This document shows, piece by piece, positions 1 through 8,354 of a stretch of 64,000 nucleotides of DNA (within the stretch, counting starts at the first letter, position 1; every line of letters begins with the position of its first letter). The notes below the pieces were generated by a model that ran no database searches, had not been told where the DNA came from, and saw nothing but the letters and a program-made list of their open reading frames with translations. The position numbers and the translations under genes are program-made. Source of the stretch: Spongiivirga sp046524175 (GTDB taxonomy: Bacteria; Bacteroidota; Bacteroidia; Flavobacteriales; Flavobacteriaceae); assembly GCF_046524175.1 (NCBI RefSeq), contig NZ_JBEFZF010000004.1:248001-312000 (forward strand), given 5' to 3'.

Positions 1-1
1 G

Positions 2-823
2 TTTTATGTTAATATGGTACTTTGTCAGGATACCTTACTTGATGAGATAGATCAAGATTGACCAGATAATTTGTCCGTTGTATCTGCATTTAAAGGCTTA
101 AAAATTGTAAATTTTGAGTCAACAAAGATGGTTGCGAAAAAGGATTTTTACTTCGTGGTAGCGCACCGTTTCGGAAGTGTAAAAACTGGAATAAAGGATT
201 TCTTCGGCTTAGATAATGCAAATACCCGTTTAAGTTTTATTTATGGTTTTGAAGATTGGCTTAATCTAGGGGTGTCCAGAAGCTCTTTTAATAAGACTTA
301 TGATCTTTCAGTTAAATACCGATTGATCTCACAGGAAGAGAACGGATTTCCGGTTACAATTGTAGGGTACTCACAAGCTGCAGTCAATACCTTGTTAGAC
401 GATGATTTAATCCCCGAAGTGAACTTTAGTGATCGCTTATCTGTTACCCAACAAATTCTGATTTCAAGAAAATTCTCAGATCAGTTTTCTTTTGAGATAA
501 TACCAACTGTTTTCAACGAAGGCTTTGTTGACTTTGCTCAGCAAGACAACACACAATTTGCGCTCGGTTTTGGAGGGCGTTACAAATTAACAAAACGTTG
601 GAGTTTTAATGCAGACTATGGGTGGCATCTAAACCGAGCTATCGGTTCAGAGTTTAAAAATCCCCTTTCAATCGGATTCGATTTGGAAACTGGAGGTCAT
701 GTCTTTCAACTTCATTTTACTAATGCACAGCCCACATATGAAAGCGGATTTCTAGGAAATGCTATTGGAGATTGGTCCGATGGTAATTTTTACTTTGGTT
801 TTAATTTAAGTAGAGTTTTTTAA
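2..823 (+). pseudogene. DUF5777-like beta-barrel protein, cut by window edge and by an in-frame TGA
   Basis: The open stretch from the TTG at 71 to the stop at 821-823 encodes about 250 residues of alternating beta strands typical of an outer-membrane barrel. It has the family-like opening AFKGLKIVNFESTK, then HRFGS and FFGLDNANTR segments, which I recall from DUF5777 proteins of Bacteroidota. Reading the same frame upstream to the window edge gives a signal-peptide-like end (VNMVLCQD) and an acidic TLLDEIDQD, then a TGA at 59-61, then PDNLSVVSAF. The frame is kept across the stop, so a single nonsense change (or sequencing error) in a longer secreted protein fits better than a true TTG start without a signal peptide. 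The function of the family is unknown. Confidence 0.6.
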
Positions 824-835
824 ATCCAGACAATA

Positions 836-1501
836 CTAATTTTTAGTTTTTCTGGGTAATTTCTTCAAACCGTATTTATATGTGTATATCATAAATCCGA
901 TAATGATCATGACTGCTAAAATGGAAGGAATGTATTGACTGTGTGGTTGATATTGGTCCAATACTGTACCTGTAAATGCTGATAACAAAGCTGAAAATGC
1001 GCTTGTCATTTTGTAGATATGCTCATAAACCCAAATACGGTGTTTCTTGTATTTTTTCTTTGGGATTAGATATCTTAAAAAATCATATACAACAACAAAA
1101 AGAAAGGCCCCAACGGTACTATATATAACTATTGGTGACCATATCATGCCAATTGATTTAAAATAGTATAGAAAGTACCCTAATACTACAAGGCTAACTA
1201 TTGCAACTAAAATGTCGATGACTTGAATAGTATTCGATTTCAATTGTAGAATTCTATATCCTGAAAAGGAAACATAACCGCTTAAAACAGTAATGACCAA
1301 TAAAAAGGTATTTCTCTTAAAGACAAATACCCCCAAAAGACCCGTTATAATAACGATGATGATTAGTTTTAAAAAAAACCTGCCGCTCTTATTATGAAGT
1401 GTTGCTCCTTTTATACTTAATAGTGCGATTATTCCAAGTAAAAGTGCTATGCATCCGGTTATTACGTGAACTACAATATTAAACTTGTGTGCGATTTCCA
1501 T
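836..1501 (-). CDS. DUF2306-like multi-pass membrane protein
   Basis: This 221-residue protein is almost entirely hydrophobic, with about seven predicted membrane helices (roughly 8-28, 44-62, 65-82, 92-112, 117-140, 160-180 and 190-208). The start HKFNIVVHVITGCIALLLG, followed by an HNKSGR turn after the first helix, resembles the DUF2306 group of membrane proteins, and the conserved-looking histidines near helix ends (H6, H12, H37) could bind a cofactor, which is inference. It ends with a basic tail (KKLPRKTKN). It faces the DUF5777 gene tail to tail with only 12 bases between the stops. No specific role can be given. Confidence 0.7.
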   Translation of the reverse strand: MEIAHKFNIVVHVITGCIALLLGIIALLSIKGATLHNKSGRFFLKLIIIVIITGLLGVFVFKRNTFLLVITVLSGYVSFSGYRILQLKSNTIQVIDILVAIVSLVVLGYFLYYFKSIGMIWSPIVIYSTVGAFLFVVVYDFLRYLIPKKKYKKHRIWVYEHIYKMTSAFSALLSAFTGTVLDQYQPHSQYIPSILAVMIIIGFMIYTYKYGLKKLPRKTKN

Positions 1502-1670
1502 ATTTCATTCTTTTTGATTATCCAATTTTCCCATTAGAAAGGAAATATGTTGGCAAATAATCAAAGTACAAGTGCAGATGAAAGTGAAATTTGGTAAACA
1601 GCCCAAATAAGCAGTAAGCGATCTTAGAAAATGGGTGAAATTGTTTTAAAAAAAGACGAAACGATGATAC

Positions 1671-2504
1671 TTATCGTATTTTAATTAGATTCTTAATCGT
1701 CGACAAGTATCCTTTGCTGCTGGTTATCTGCCCAATTTTAACATCATTAAATACGATTACATAGCGGCCATTTAAGTGCGGTTTAATTTGTTTAATATAA
1801 TTTTCATTGACGATGTATTTACGATGCACACGTGCGAAGTTTTCGCTTAAACGGCTTTCTAAAAACATCAACGAATAATCACAAAGTTGCTTTTTTCCTG
1901 TCTTACTGTATATAAAGGAGTAGTTATCATAAGCTTCAAAGTAAACCACGCTTTCAATAGGAATTAAAGCAATGTTTTCTCCTTGCTTAATCGGAATCTT
2001 ATTAATTGGATTTGCGGTAGCGGATTCGCTGTTTGATTTTTTTAAAGCTGGCGAAGACTGTTCACTATGTACTGGCTTTTCGTTTTTAGCCTTAATGAGA
2101 TTATTTTGAAAAAAACTATAACCAAGAATTAGTGCAATAATCCCGTTAAATAAGTACATTTTACCACTTGTAAATAGTTGAAATTGTATATTTTGAAAAA
2201 TAAGAGACCTTATCATATGCTCAATTTCTGTTGCTAAAACACCAATTAAAAAGAAAACAAGGGTAAAGAAAATATAAAGTTTAAGCTTGGTTTTAAGATA
2301 AAATAAGAACCATGATTTGTTCAAAACAATTAGTACCAGACTATAACCAATTACAAAACTGGTAGATAAGGATTGGATTACCCATTGTATCCAATTTAGG
2401 TCTCCATTCAATAGGTAATTTGCACTGCCTATTCCTATACCAATCACTGCAATAAATGGTATAAAGCGGTTTGCTTCTTTAAAGAAAAATGGATTGGAAG
2501 TCAA
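1671..2504 (-). CDS. Membrane-anchored LytTR-family DNA-binding response protein
   Basis: The N-terminal 140 residues hold four membrane helices (about 14-30, 40-58, 75-92 and 118-136). A polar linker rich in Ser, Lys and Asn follows, then a LytTR DNA-binding domain from about residue 175 to the end. The LytTR hallmarks are visible: ESVVYFEAYDNYSFIY, then the FARVHRKYIVN segment and the later ING-type strand pair. There is no receiver domain, so the membrane part probably senses the signal directly. LytTR proteins bind direct repeats upstream of their targets. The target here is unknown; the gene stands alone, with 54 bases to the next gene downstream. Confidence 0.85.
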   Translation of the reverse strand: MTSNPFFFKEANRFIPFIAVIGIGIGSANYLLNGDLNWIQWVIQSLSTSFVIGYSLVLIVLNKSWFLFYLKTKLKLYIFFTLVFFLIGVLATEIEHMIRSLIFQNIQFQLFTSGKMYLFNGIIALILGYSFFQNNLIKAKNEKPVHSEQSSPALKKSNSESATANPINKIPIKQGENIALIPIESVVYFEAYDNYSFIYSKTGKKQLCDYSLMFLESRLSENFARVHRKYIVNENYIKQIKPHLNGRYVIVFNDVKIGQITSSKGYLSTIKNLIKIR

Positions 2505-2558
2505 TAGTGGCTGCTCTACTTTTTAATTATTGGATGCTTTTTATACTATATTCACACC

Positions 2559-3014
2559 TTATTCGTGTAACGAAAACTTCGGCTTAGATTGCCAGACGAT
2601 ATTAATTATTTTCCAACCTTCCTTCGTATTAACAAGGTTTAGATAGTCAATCCCCCAAACCGCGGTAACTTTTGCGACGGCTATTTTGTCAGAAACTTCT
2701 AAAATCTTTACCTCCCTAATACTATTTTTATCCGCTCTATCTCCCTTTAAATTCCATTTTTTTGCCAGATCGACCAGTTTATCAAAAGGCATTTCTAAGG
2801 CGTCACTATAGCTTTTTGTTTTATCGCTATACCACCATCCAACTTTGCGCAGGTCTTTATGAACACTTTGGTAAGCCAGACTAGTGTCAACCTGATAAAA
2901 TGCGTCGATATAGTTATAAGACGCTTTCGTAACATTTTCAATAGCCATTTCTTTTGCTTGAGCAGCAATTTGAAGGCTTATTCCCATTAAAAGAGCAATT
3001 AATAAGGTTTTCAT
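2559..3014 (-). CDS. Secreted NTF2-like (lumazine-binding-like) protein
   Basis: The 151-residue product begins with a clear signal peptide (MKTLLIALLMGISLQIAAQA). The mature part follows the cone-shaped NTF2-like plan: an N-terminal helix (NYIDAFYQVDTSLAYQSVH), a WWYSDKTKSY segment, and C-terminal strands ending KEGWKIINIVWQSKP. This matches the putative lumazine-binding subgroup common in Bacteroidota. Such proteins are usually small-molecule binding or of unknown enzymatic role. It lies between the LytTR gene and the thioesterase on the same strand, 22 bases from the latter, so it may be the last gene of the RmuC-thioesterase transcript. No catalytic residue can be assigned. Confidence 0.75.
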   Translation of the reverse strand: MKTLLIALLMGISLQIAAQAKEMAIENVTKASYNYIDAFYQVDTSLAYQSVHKDLRKVGWWYSDKTKSYSDALEMPFDKLVDLAKKWNLKGDRADKNSIREVKILEVSDKIAVAKVTAVWGIDYLNLVNTKEGWKIINIVWQSKPKFSLHE

Positions 3015-3036
3015 AGTTATAGTTATAGTGATCGAT

Positions 3037-3606
3037 CTAGTCGATCGTTCCTGATTGCATTACTTTCACATTATAATTTTCCAGCTGATCAATATATTTA
3101 TTAGCGTCAAACTTTTCTTCGTTAAATTCTGATTTTCGTGCTCGAGCCATTTCTTGTCTTTTTATCGATCTGATAAAACGTCTTATTTCTTCGTCACTGT
3201 CAATTATTAGTCCCGGAACAGAGACAGTATTACCCATTTCATCTTTTGCGACCATAGTAAAGTAAGAAGAATTGCAATGCTTTGTGAGTCCGGTTTGAAT
3301 ATTTTCAGAATCTACGCGAATGCCCACGACCATTGAGGTATTACCCACATAATTAATAGATGCTTTCATGGTCACTAATTCACCAACATCAATCGGGCTT
3401 CTGAAATCAACAGTATTTACAGATGCCGTTACGCAATATACTCCCGAATGTTTTGAGGCACACGCAAATGCAATTTGATCCATTAAAGAAAGGATATAAC
3501 CACCATGAATTTTTCCGCTAAAGTTGGAATGAGAGGGGAGCATTAACTCGCTTATGGTGATACGAGATTCTTCAACGTGCTTATACATACGCGATTTAGT
3601 CATCAT
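3037..3606 (-). CDS. Acyl-CoA thioesterase, hotdog fold
   Basis: A single hotdog domain (about residues 10-130) carries the characteristic LPSHSNFSGKIHGG stretch with the central helix (ILSLMDQIAFACASKHS). This is the signature of the YciA/ACOT-type acyl-CoA thioesterases, which hydrolyse acyl-CoA to free acid and CoA in the cytoplasm. The C-terminal 60 residues are charged and helical, longer than in YciA. The start codon lies inside the end of rmuC: the two genes overlap by 11 bases (or 8 if the second ATG is used), which suggests translational coupling. Family membership is firm; substrate length is not readable from sequence. Confidence 0.88.
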   Translation of the reverse strand: MMTKSRMYKHVEESRITISELMLPSHSNFSGKIHGGYILSLMDQIAFACASKHSGVYCVTASVNTVDFRSPIDVGELVTMKASINYVGNTSMVVGIRVDSENIQTGLTKHCNSSYFTMVAKDEMGNTVSVPGLIIDSDEEIRRFIRSIKRQEMARARKSEFNEEKFDANKYIDQLENYNVKVMQSGTID

Positions 3607-4915
3607 TTTCAGCTCTTTTTAAAATAGGCTCGGGAAGCGATTTTTTAGCCTTAGCACCCATTTTCTTCAATTTTTCAACACTAGTGATTAGATTTCCACG
3701 ACCCTCAACAAGTTTATTCATGGCTGCACTATAATCTTTTTTGGCATCATCTATTTTTTTGCCAACACCGGTGAGATCTTTTACCAAGCCTTCAAATTTA
3801 TCGTACAAAGCTCCCGCTTGTCTAGCAATCTCAATGGCATTTTGTTGTTGTTTTTCATTGTTCCACATGCTATCTATTGTGCGCAATGTGGCCAGTAATG
3901 TTGAAGGGGTAACGATAACAATATTTTTTTCAAAAGCCTTATTATATAGCGAATTATCCTCGTTTAACGCTACGGCAAATGCAGGTTCAATTGGTACAAA
4001 AAGTAATACGAAGTCCGGTGATTGGATATCGTATAAATCCTGATAGTTCTTGGCCGAAAGCTGATCGATATGCCGTTTAAGCGAATTTACATGAGCATTT
4101 AAATGCGCTTGTTGTTCATCATCATCAGCATTCGCATACCGCTCGTAATCGGTAAGTGACACCTTACTATCGACAATCATTTTCTTATTTCCAGGAAGAT
4201 TAATAATCACATCAGGCATCACACGACTGCCATCTTCACGAGTAAAACTTTGTTGCACCACATACTCTCGGTCTTTTTCTAAACCTGATTTTTCAAGTAC
4301 ACGTTCTAATACTAATTCCCCCCAATTACCTTGCATCTTGCTATCACCCTTTAGCGCCTTGGTCAAGTTGAGTGTTTCTTTACTCATTTGTTGATTCAAC
4401 TCTTTTAAACCAAAAATCTGTTGACGTAGTGCCGCGTGGTAATCGATACTTTCTTTATGGGTTTTATCCACTTTTTCTTCAAAGGTTTTTATTTTTTCTT
4501 GAAGCGGGTTTAGAATATTCTTGATGTTTTCCTTGTTTTGTTCAGTGAATTTTGTCGATTTTTCTTCAAGGATTTTATTGGCCAATAGCTCAAAATCTTT
4601 GGTAAATTTTTCCTGGAGCTTATTTACTTCTTCTTTTTGCTCATTATTTTTTTGTACCAGACTGTCGTATTCTACTCCTTTTATGCTGAGTTGGTTCTGG
4701 GTAAACTCTTTGGCTTCGCGAATTTTTTCTTTTTCAGCTGCTAGTTGTTGATTAGTACTTTGTAGCTCGCTAATACGCTCATTTAACTGTGATTGCCGTG
4801 CTTCTAAAGTGCTAGTACTTGCCTTATTTTTAAAGTTTGATAAAAAGAAACCTACAACACCGCCGACACCGGCGGCAACAACGATAATTAAAAGAAGGTA
4901 AAGAGAGTCATTCAT
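3596..4915 (-). CDS. rmuC: DNA recombination protein RmuC
   Basis: The 439-residue protein starts with one membrane helix (about 5-24), continues with a long coiled coil rich in Glu, Gln and Lys (about 35-165), and then the RmuC core. Core segments seen include GNWGELVLERVLEKSGL, MPDVIINLPGNKKMIVDSKVSL and PDFVLLFVPIEPAFAVAL, which match the endonuclease-like fold of this family. RmuC limits inversions at short inverted repeats in E. coli; the biochemical activity is thought to be nuclease-like. The length and domain order are normal. The gene heads a transcript with the overlapping thioesterase. Confidence 0.95.
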   Translation of the reverse strand: MNDSLYLLLIIVVAAGVGGVVGFFLSNFKNKASTSTLEARQSQLNERISELQSTNQQLAAEKEKIREAKEFTQNQLSIKGVEYDSLVQKNNEQKEEVNKLQEKFTKDFELLANKILEEKSTKFTEQNKENIKNILNPLQEKIKTFEEKVDKTHKESIDYHAALRQQIFGLKELNQQMSKETLNLTKALKGDSKMQGNWGELVLERVLEKSGLEKDREYVVQQSFTREDGSRVMPDVIINLPGNKKMIVDSKVSLTDYERYANADDDEQQAHLNAHVNSLKRHIDQLSAKNYQDLYDIQSPDFVLLFVPIEPAFAVALNEDNSLYNKAFEKNIVIVTPSTLLATLRTIDSMWNNEKQQQNAIEIARQAGALYDKFEGLVKDLTGVGKKIDDAKKDYSAAMNKLVEGRGNLITSVEKLKKMGAKAKKSLPEPILKRAENDD

Positions 4916-4985
4916 GCCGATAAAGATACGGTATATCGCTTATTTAGTTATTGGTTAATAGTTATAAGTTAAAGGTGTGTTTTTT

Positions 4986-5774
4986 TTAACTCTTAACTCT
5001 GAAGGATGCTGTGTTTTTGTCAAAAATGATCAAATCATCTGGGAAAAGTGATTCAAAAACCTGTTCTTTAATAAGTTCCTCAGGAGTGCCAAACTCAACA
5101 GTGTTTGTTTTCATTACCAATAAATGGTCAGATAATTGAAGTGCTAGTTCTATTTCGTGGGTTGAAAAAATGATGGTTCTGTCAAAATCAGCACATAATT
5201 TTTTTAGTAAATTTAGAATGTATGCTTTATGATACATATCTAAATGTGTGGTTGGCTCATCTAGAATGATCAAAGGTGTTTCTTGTGCCAATGCTCTTGC
5301 TATCATCACTTTTTGAAACTGTCCGTCACTTAATTGATGACATTTTTTATCAGCAAGTTCTAAGGTGTGCGTTGCTTTTAACGCTTGTTTGATTAATAAT
5401 TGATCTTTTTCTGATAGTGTACCGATCCAATTAGTATAGGGTTGTCTACCTAATGCAACAATCTCGCCAACGGTTAAATTTTTTGAAGCTATTTGCTCCG
5501 TTAACACTAAACTTAGTTGGGATGCTAGCTCATTTGGTTGAAATTCTTTAATCGATTTCCCTTCAATTTTTATGGCTCCTAGAAGAGCGGGTTGAAGGTT
5601 TGATAAGGTTCGTAATAAGGTTGATTTACCAACTCCGTTAGCGCCAACAATGGCAATTAATGTTCCTTTTGTAAAGTCAACATTAATTCCTTTAGAAATG
5701 ACGCTTTGCTTGCCAGATTCTTTATAGCCGATACTTACATTTTCAAGCGCTAAAATGGATTTATTTGTCGCCAT
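4986..5774 (-). CDS. ABC transporter ATPase of the B12/siderophore uptake family (BtuD/FecE-like)
   Basis: All ATPase motifs are in place: Walker A GANGVGKST (about residues 44-52), a Q-loop region, the signature LSDGQFQKV, Walker B IILDEPTTHLD and the switch histidine in FSTHE. Within ABC importers, this short 262-residue form with FecE/BtuD-like sequence energises uptake of cobalamin, haem or ferric siderophores. The gene overlaps the permease stop by one base (ATG/TAA), so the two are translationally coupled. Opposite the cluster is a cobalamin riboswitch and receptor, which points to B12 or a related corrinoid; that substrate is inferred from context only. Confidence 0.92.
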   Translation of the reverse strand: MATNKSILALENVSIGYKESGKQSVISKGINVDFTKGTLIAIVGANGVGKSTLLRTLSNLQPALLGAIKIEGKSIKEFQPNELASQLSLVLTEQIASKNLTVGEIVALGRQPYTNWIGTLSEKDQLLIKQALKATHTLELADKKCHQLSDGQFQKVMIARALAQETPLIILDEPTTHLDMYHKAYILNLLKKLCADFDRTIIFSTHEIELALQLSDHLLVMKTNTVEFGTPEELIKEQVFESLFPDDLIIFDKNTASFRVKS

Positions 5775-6802
5775 TAAAACATCATTTTACGTTTTTTTAC
5801 GAGTAGCCAAATCACTACAGGAGCCCCAACTAATGAAGTGACCGCATTAATTGGTAAGGTATATTGACTAAACGGAATTTGCGCAATAACGTCGCAAATT
5901 AACATTAGTAACGAACCATATAGTGCAATTGCCGGCAGCAGAATCTTATGATTTGTTGTATTAAAAATTTGTCTGGTAAGATGAGGTACTGCCAGGCCAA
6001 CAAATGCAATGGGGCCTGCGAATGCCGTAATACTTCCCGCTAACAGACTTGTCGCAATAATGATGGTGAAACGGGATTGCTTAATTTTTAGTCCTAAGCT
6101 ACGAGCATAATTTTCACCTAATAATAAACTGTTTAGCGGCTTTATGGAAATGATGCTTAATAACAATCCTATCAAAAAAACAAAGGTAAATAGCAAGAGT
6201 TCGTTCCAACTTAAATCACCTAAACTACCGTATGACCAGAATACATACTTTTGGAGTTGCTCTGCACTGCTAAAGTACGCCATGACGCTTACCACCGCAG
6301 CAGTTAAACTACCAAACATTAATCCAATGATCAATATAGCCATGGTATCTTGTACCTTGTTCGCAACCGATACGACCAATAGCAAAACAAGAAAACATCC
6401 TAATGCTGCCGCCACGGTAATACCCCAGTATGATAATAAGGCTGTAACAAGAAACCCACCAAAAAGTCCACTCCCCATAATTAACATCGCGACCCCCAAG
6501 CTCGCACCTGAGCTGAGGCCTAAAACAAACGGTCCGGCTAATGGATTTCTGAATAGGGTTTGCATTAACATACCGCTAACACCAAGCCCCGCGCCAACCA
6601 ATATAGCGGTTATTGCTTTAGGAAGTCGGTAACTCTGAATAATATACGATTGTGTATCAGCATCTGCAATACCAAAAATAGCCATAATGACCTTTGAAAA
6701 TGGGATTTTAACAGAGCCTAGTGATACGTTAAGGACAAAAAAAACTAAGACCAACAGGCTTAATATCAGGAATCGCGTTCGGTATGTTCTTGGTTTTGAC
6801 AA
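5774..6802 (-). CDS. FecCD/BtuC-family ABC transporter permease
   Basis: A 342-residue membrane protein with about nine to ten helices. Diagnostic segments of the FecCD family are visible: RLPKAITAILVGAGLGVSG after the first helix, MQTLFRNPLAGPFVLGLSSG, and GPIAFVGLAVPHLTRQ near the C-terminal third, which forms the coupling helix that contacts the ATPase. It would carry corrinoid or iron complex across the inner membrane. It is sandwiched between the binding protein (adjacent, no gap) and the ATPase (one-base overlap), forming a compact three-gene unit. The length and features are normal for the family. Confidence 0.93.
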   Translation of the reverse strand: MSKPRTYRTRFLILSLLVLVFFVLNVSLGSVKIPFSKVIMAIFGIADADTQSYIIQSYRLPKAITAILVGAGLGVSGMLMQTLFRNPLAGPFVLGLSSGASLGVAMLIMGSGLFGGFLVTALLSYWGITVAAALGCFLVLLLVVSVANKVQDTMAILIIGLMFGSLTAAVVSVMAYFSSAEQLQKYVFWSYGSLGDLSWNELLLFTFVFLIGLLLSIISIKPLNSLLLGENYARSLGLKIKQSRFTIIIATSLLAGSITAFAGPIAFVGLAVPHLTRQIFNTTNHKILLPAIALYGSLLMLICDVIAQIPFSQYTLPINAVTSLVGAPVVIWLLVKKRKMMF

Positions 6803-7963
6803 TTAGTGTAAAGGCTTAAAAAAAGTAGGCTGATAATTGGTTAATAATCCCGGATGAAAAATGGTGATCATGTCCTTTAAAACGAGATCTGGTCGGTTTT
6901 GTCCTAGTTCATAGTATAGGATGCCACCGGTTTCCCCTTTAGTCAAGGTAAAGTTGAAAATATTTTTGTTTTTAAATGCTCTAAATTGCTCGTAATGTTC
7001 GCTGCCATTTTCCATGGCTTCGTACGATTCAAATTGCCCAGGGGCGATCCAGAAATCAGCATTTTTGCCTTTATCGAGTACCGTTTCAAGGTTCAACGAT
7101 AAGCTTCCTGTGCCCTTTGAGTCTTTCCATAAATAGTCAACGTTGGCATCTTTTAAGAACTGTGCCTGAAAACTATCCCCAGCAGGTAGATACCAAATAT
7201 CTTTATACATAGCACCGCTTAATACCGTTGGTCCTTTTTCTACATTAGCGGCTAAATTTTTAGCTTTTAAGTAATCAGTTTCTATTTGATTGAAAATACG
7301 ATCGGCCTCTTGTTCTTTTTCAAACAATACTCCAAAAAGTTTAATCCATTCGGCTTTACCTAGTGGGGTTTTTTCAGTCCAATCGCCGTTATATAAAATA
7401 GGAATTCCGGCTTTTTTAATAGTTGAATAGGTTTTATTACTGTCATTAATAGAAAAACCAACAACTAATTCTGGTTGAATGGATAATAATAGCTCAGTAT
7501 TTAGACTTTCATTGTTACCGATTTCTTTTATTTCGCCTTTCTCAATTTTTTGTCTTGCTTTAGTCGAAGAGATGTATTTTGTGTCAGGGAAACCCACTAA
7601 GGCATCTAGACTATTTAAGGCTTCTAACGATGGTATATGCGTAGTTGATGTAACAACCAGTTTTTCAATTGGGGTCAAGATGATGCCGTCGAACTCGCCT
7701 TGAGCAAAAGTGGTTAAGGAAGCTTTTTCTCTATTGATAAGGGCGTACTTAAAACTTTTCTTAGCTTTTGGCCAAGGCTCATTGATTATTACAGTGGTAT
7801 AATTTGAGCCTTTATTAATCACAAGACCCGTCGCATGTCTAACACTGTTGATTATTGCAGAATCTTTGTCCGGTATACCTTCTTCTTTAATGGTTTGTTT
7901 CTTACTTGCCTGATTACAAGAGAAACTTAAAGTAATCGCTAGAAATAAAAGAAGGTATTTCAT
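6803..7963 (-). CDS. Periplasmic-binding lipoprotein of the B12/iron ABC importer (BtuF-like)
   Basis: The protein begins with a lipoprotein signal (MKYLLLFLAITLSFSC), so I place the start at the second in-frame ATG, 7961-7963, not at the ATG five codons upstream (7978). A good -7 box, TACTTTTG at 7983-7990, leaves almost no room for a leader before 7978, which supports this choice. The mature part has the two-lobe class III binding fold: a first lobe with LEALNSLDALVGF, a long linking helix, and a second lobe with DIWYLPAGDSFQAQFLKDANVDYLW. It would hand the ligand to the permease. The ligand is inferred to be a corrinoid from the adjacent riboswitch locus. Confidence 0.88.
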   Translation of the reverse strand: MKYLLLFLAITLSFSCNQASKKQTIKEEGIPDKDSAIINSVRHATGLVINKGSNYTTVIINEPWPKAKKSFKYALINREKASLTTFAQGEFDGIILTPIEKLVVTSTTHIPSLEALNSLDALVGFPDTKYISSTKARQKIEKGEIKEIGNNESLNTELLLSIQPELVVGFSINDSNKTYSTIKKAGIPILYNGDWTEKTPLGKAEWIKLFGVLFEKEQEADRIFNQIETDYLKAKNLAANVEKGPTVLSGAMYKDIWYLPAGDSFQAQFLKDANVDYLWKDSKGTGSLSLNLETVLDKGKNADFWIAPGQFESYEAMENGSEHYEQFRAFKNKNIFNFTLTKGETGGILYYELGQNRPDLVLKDMITIFHPGLLTNYQPTFFKPLH

Positions 7964-7982
7964 CAGTTTCGGCTTCATACCT

Positions 7983-7990
7983 CAAAAGTA
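7983..7990 (-). promoter_or_regulatory. Candidate Bacteroidota -7 promoter box for the ABC importer operon
   Basis: On the minus strand this octamer reads TACTTTTG, a full match to the Bacteroidota -7 consensus TAnnTTTG. It ends only four bases before the first possible ATG (7978), so the transcript would start at or inside the annotated 5' end. I did not find a convincing -33 TTG at the usual distance. Confidence 0.4.
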
Positions 7991-8044
7991 AGATTATTTA
8001 AAATTTCAGTTTAGCTGAATGCTAAATTGTTTACTTTCGCAGCG

Positions 8045-8285
8045 AATTTTGGTTTCAATTTCACTTTTGTGAATGCGAATTAAAAGGGAATCAAGTGGAA
8101 TTCAGAATTCTGAATTATTCTTGGGCTGTTCCCGCAACTGTGATTCTATAATGTGATCATTACTTCTTTTGATAGGAAGGTAGTATTTACTTCAAAACCA
8201 CTGTCTTGATCCCGAGCTATCGGGAATGATGGGAAGGTGAAATGCTATTAGATAAGCCAGGAGACCTGCCTTAATTCATTATTTA
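8045..8285 (+). ncRNA. Cobalamin riboswitch (AdoCbl-type element)
   Basis: The region carries the conserved blocks of a cobalamin riboswitch in order: GGT at 8051, AAAAGGGAA at about 8082, GGGCTGTTCCCGCAACTGTG at 8123-8142, GATGGGAAGG at about 8228, and the B12 box GCCAGGAGACCTGCC at 8256-8270. It lies just upstream of, and in the sense direction of, the TonB receptor gene, which is the usual target. When cobalamin binds, expression of the receptor should fall. A palindrome TCCCGAGCTATCGGGA lies in the variable peripheral stem at about 8211-8226. Recognition is by conserved sequence and order, not by a covariance search. Confidence 0.93.
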
Positions 8286-8311
8286 ATGTCAAACTTCGGG
8301 ATAAAGTTGAC

Positions 8312-8341
8312 GTATGGGTAAACTCATACTTTTTCCTTTTT
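8312..8341 (+). terminator. Candidate expression-platform terminator of the cobalamin riboswitch
   Basis: A hairpin with stem GTATGGG (8312-8318), loop TAAA and stem CTCATAC (8323-8329, with one G-T pair) is followed directly by TTTTTCCTTTTT. It sits between the B12 box and the receptor ATG at 8355, where a riboswitch-controlled transcription terminator would be. Another hairpin, GTCAAAC/GTTGAC, lies just upstream at about 8288-8311. Whether the riboswitch toggles these two is inferred. Confidence 0.5.
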
Positions 8342-8354
8342 AGAAAATTAAAAA

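Noticed and set aside
6144..6632. Plus-strand ORF of 162 codons opposite the permease gene
   Set aside because: It is the shadow of a well-supported permease on the other strand, with no family-like motifs.
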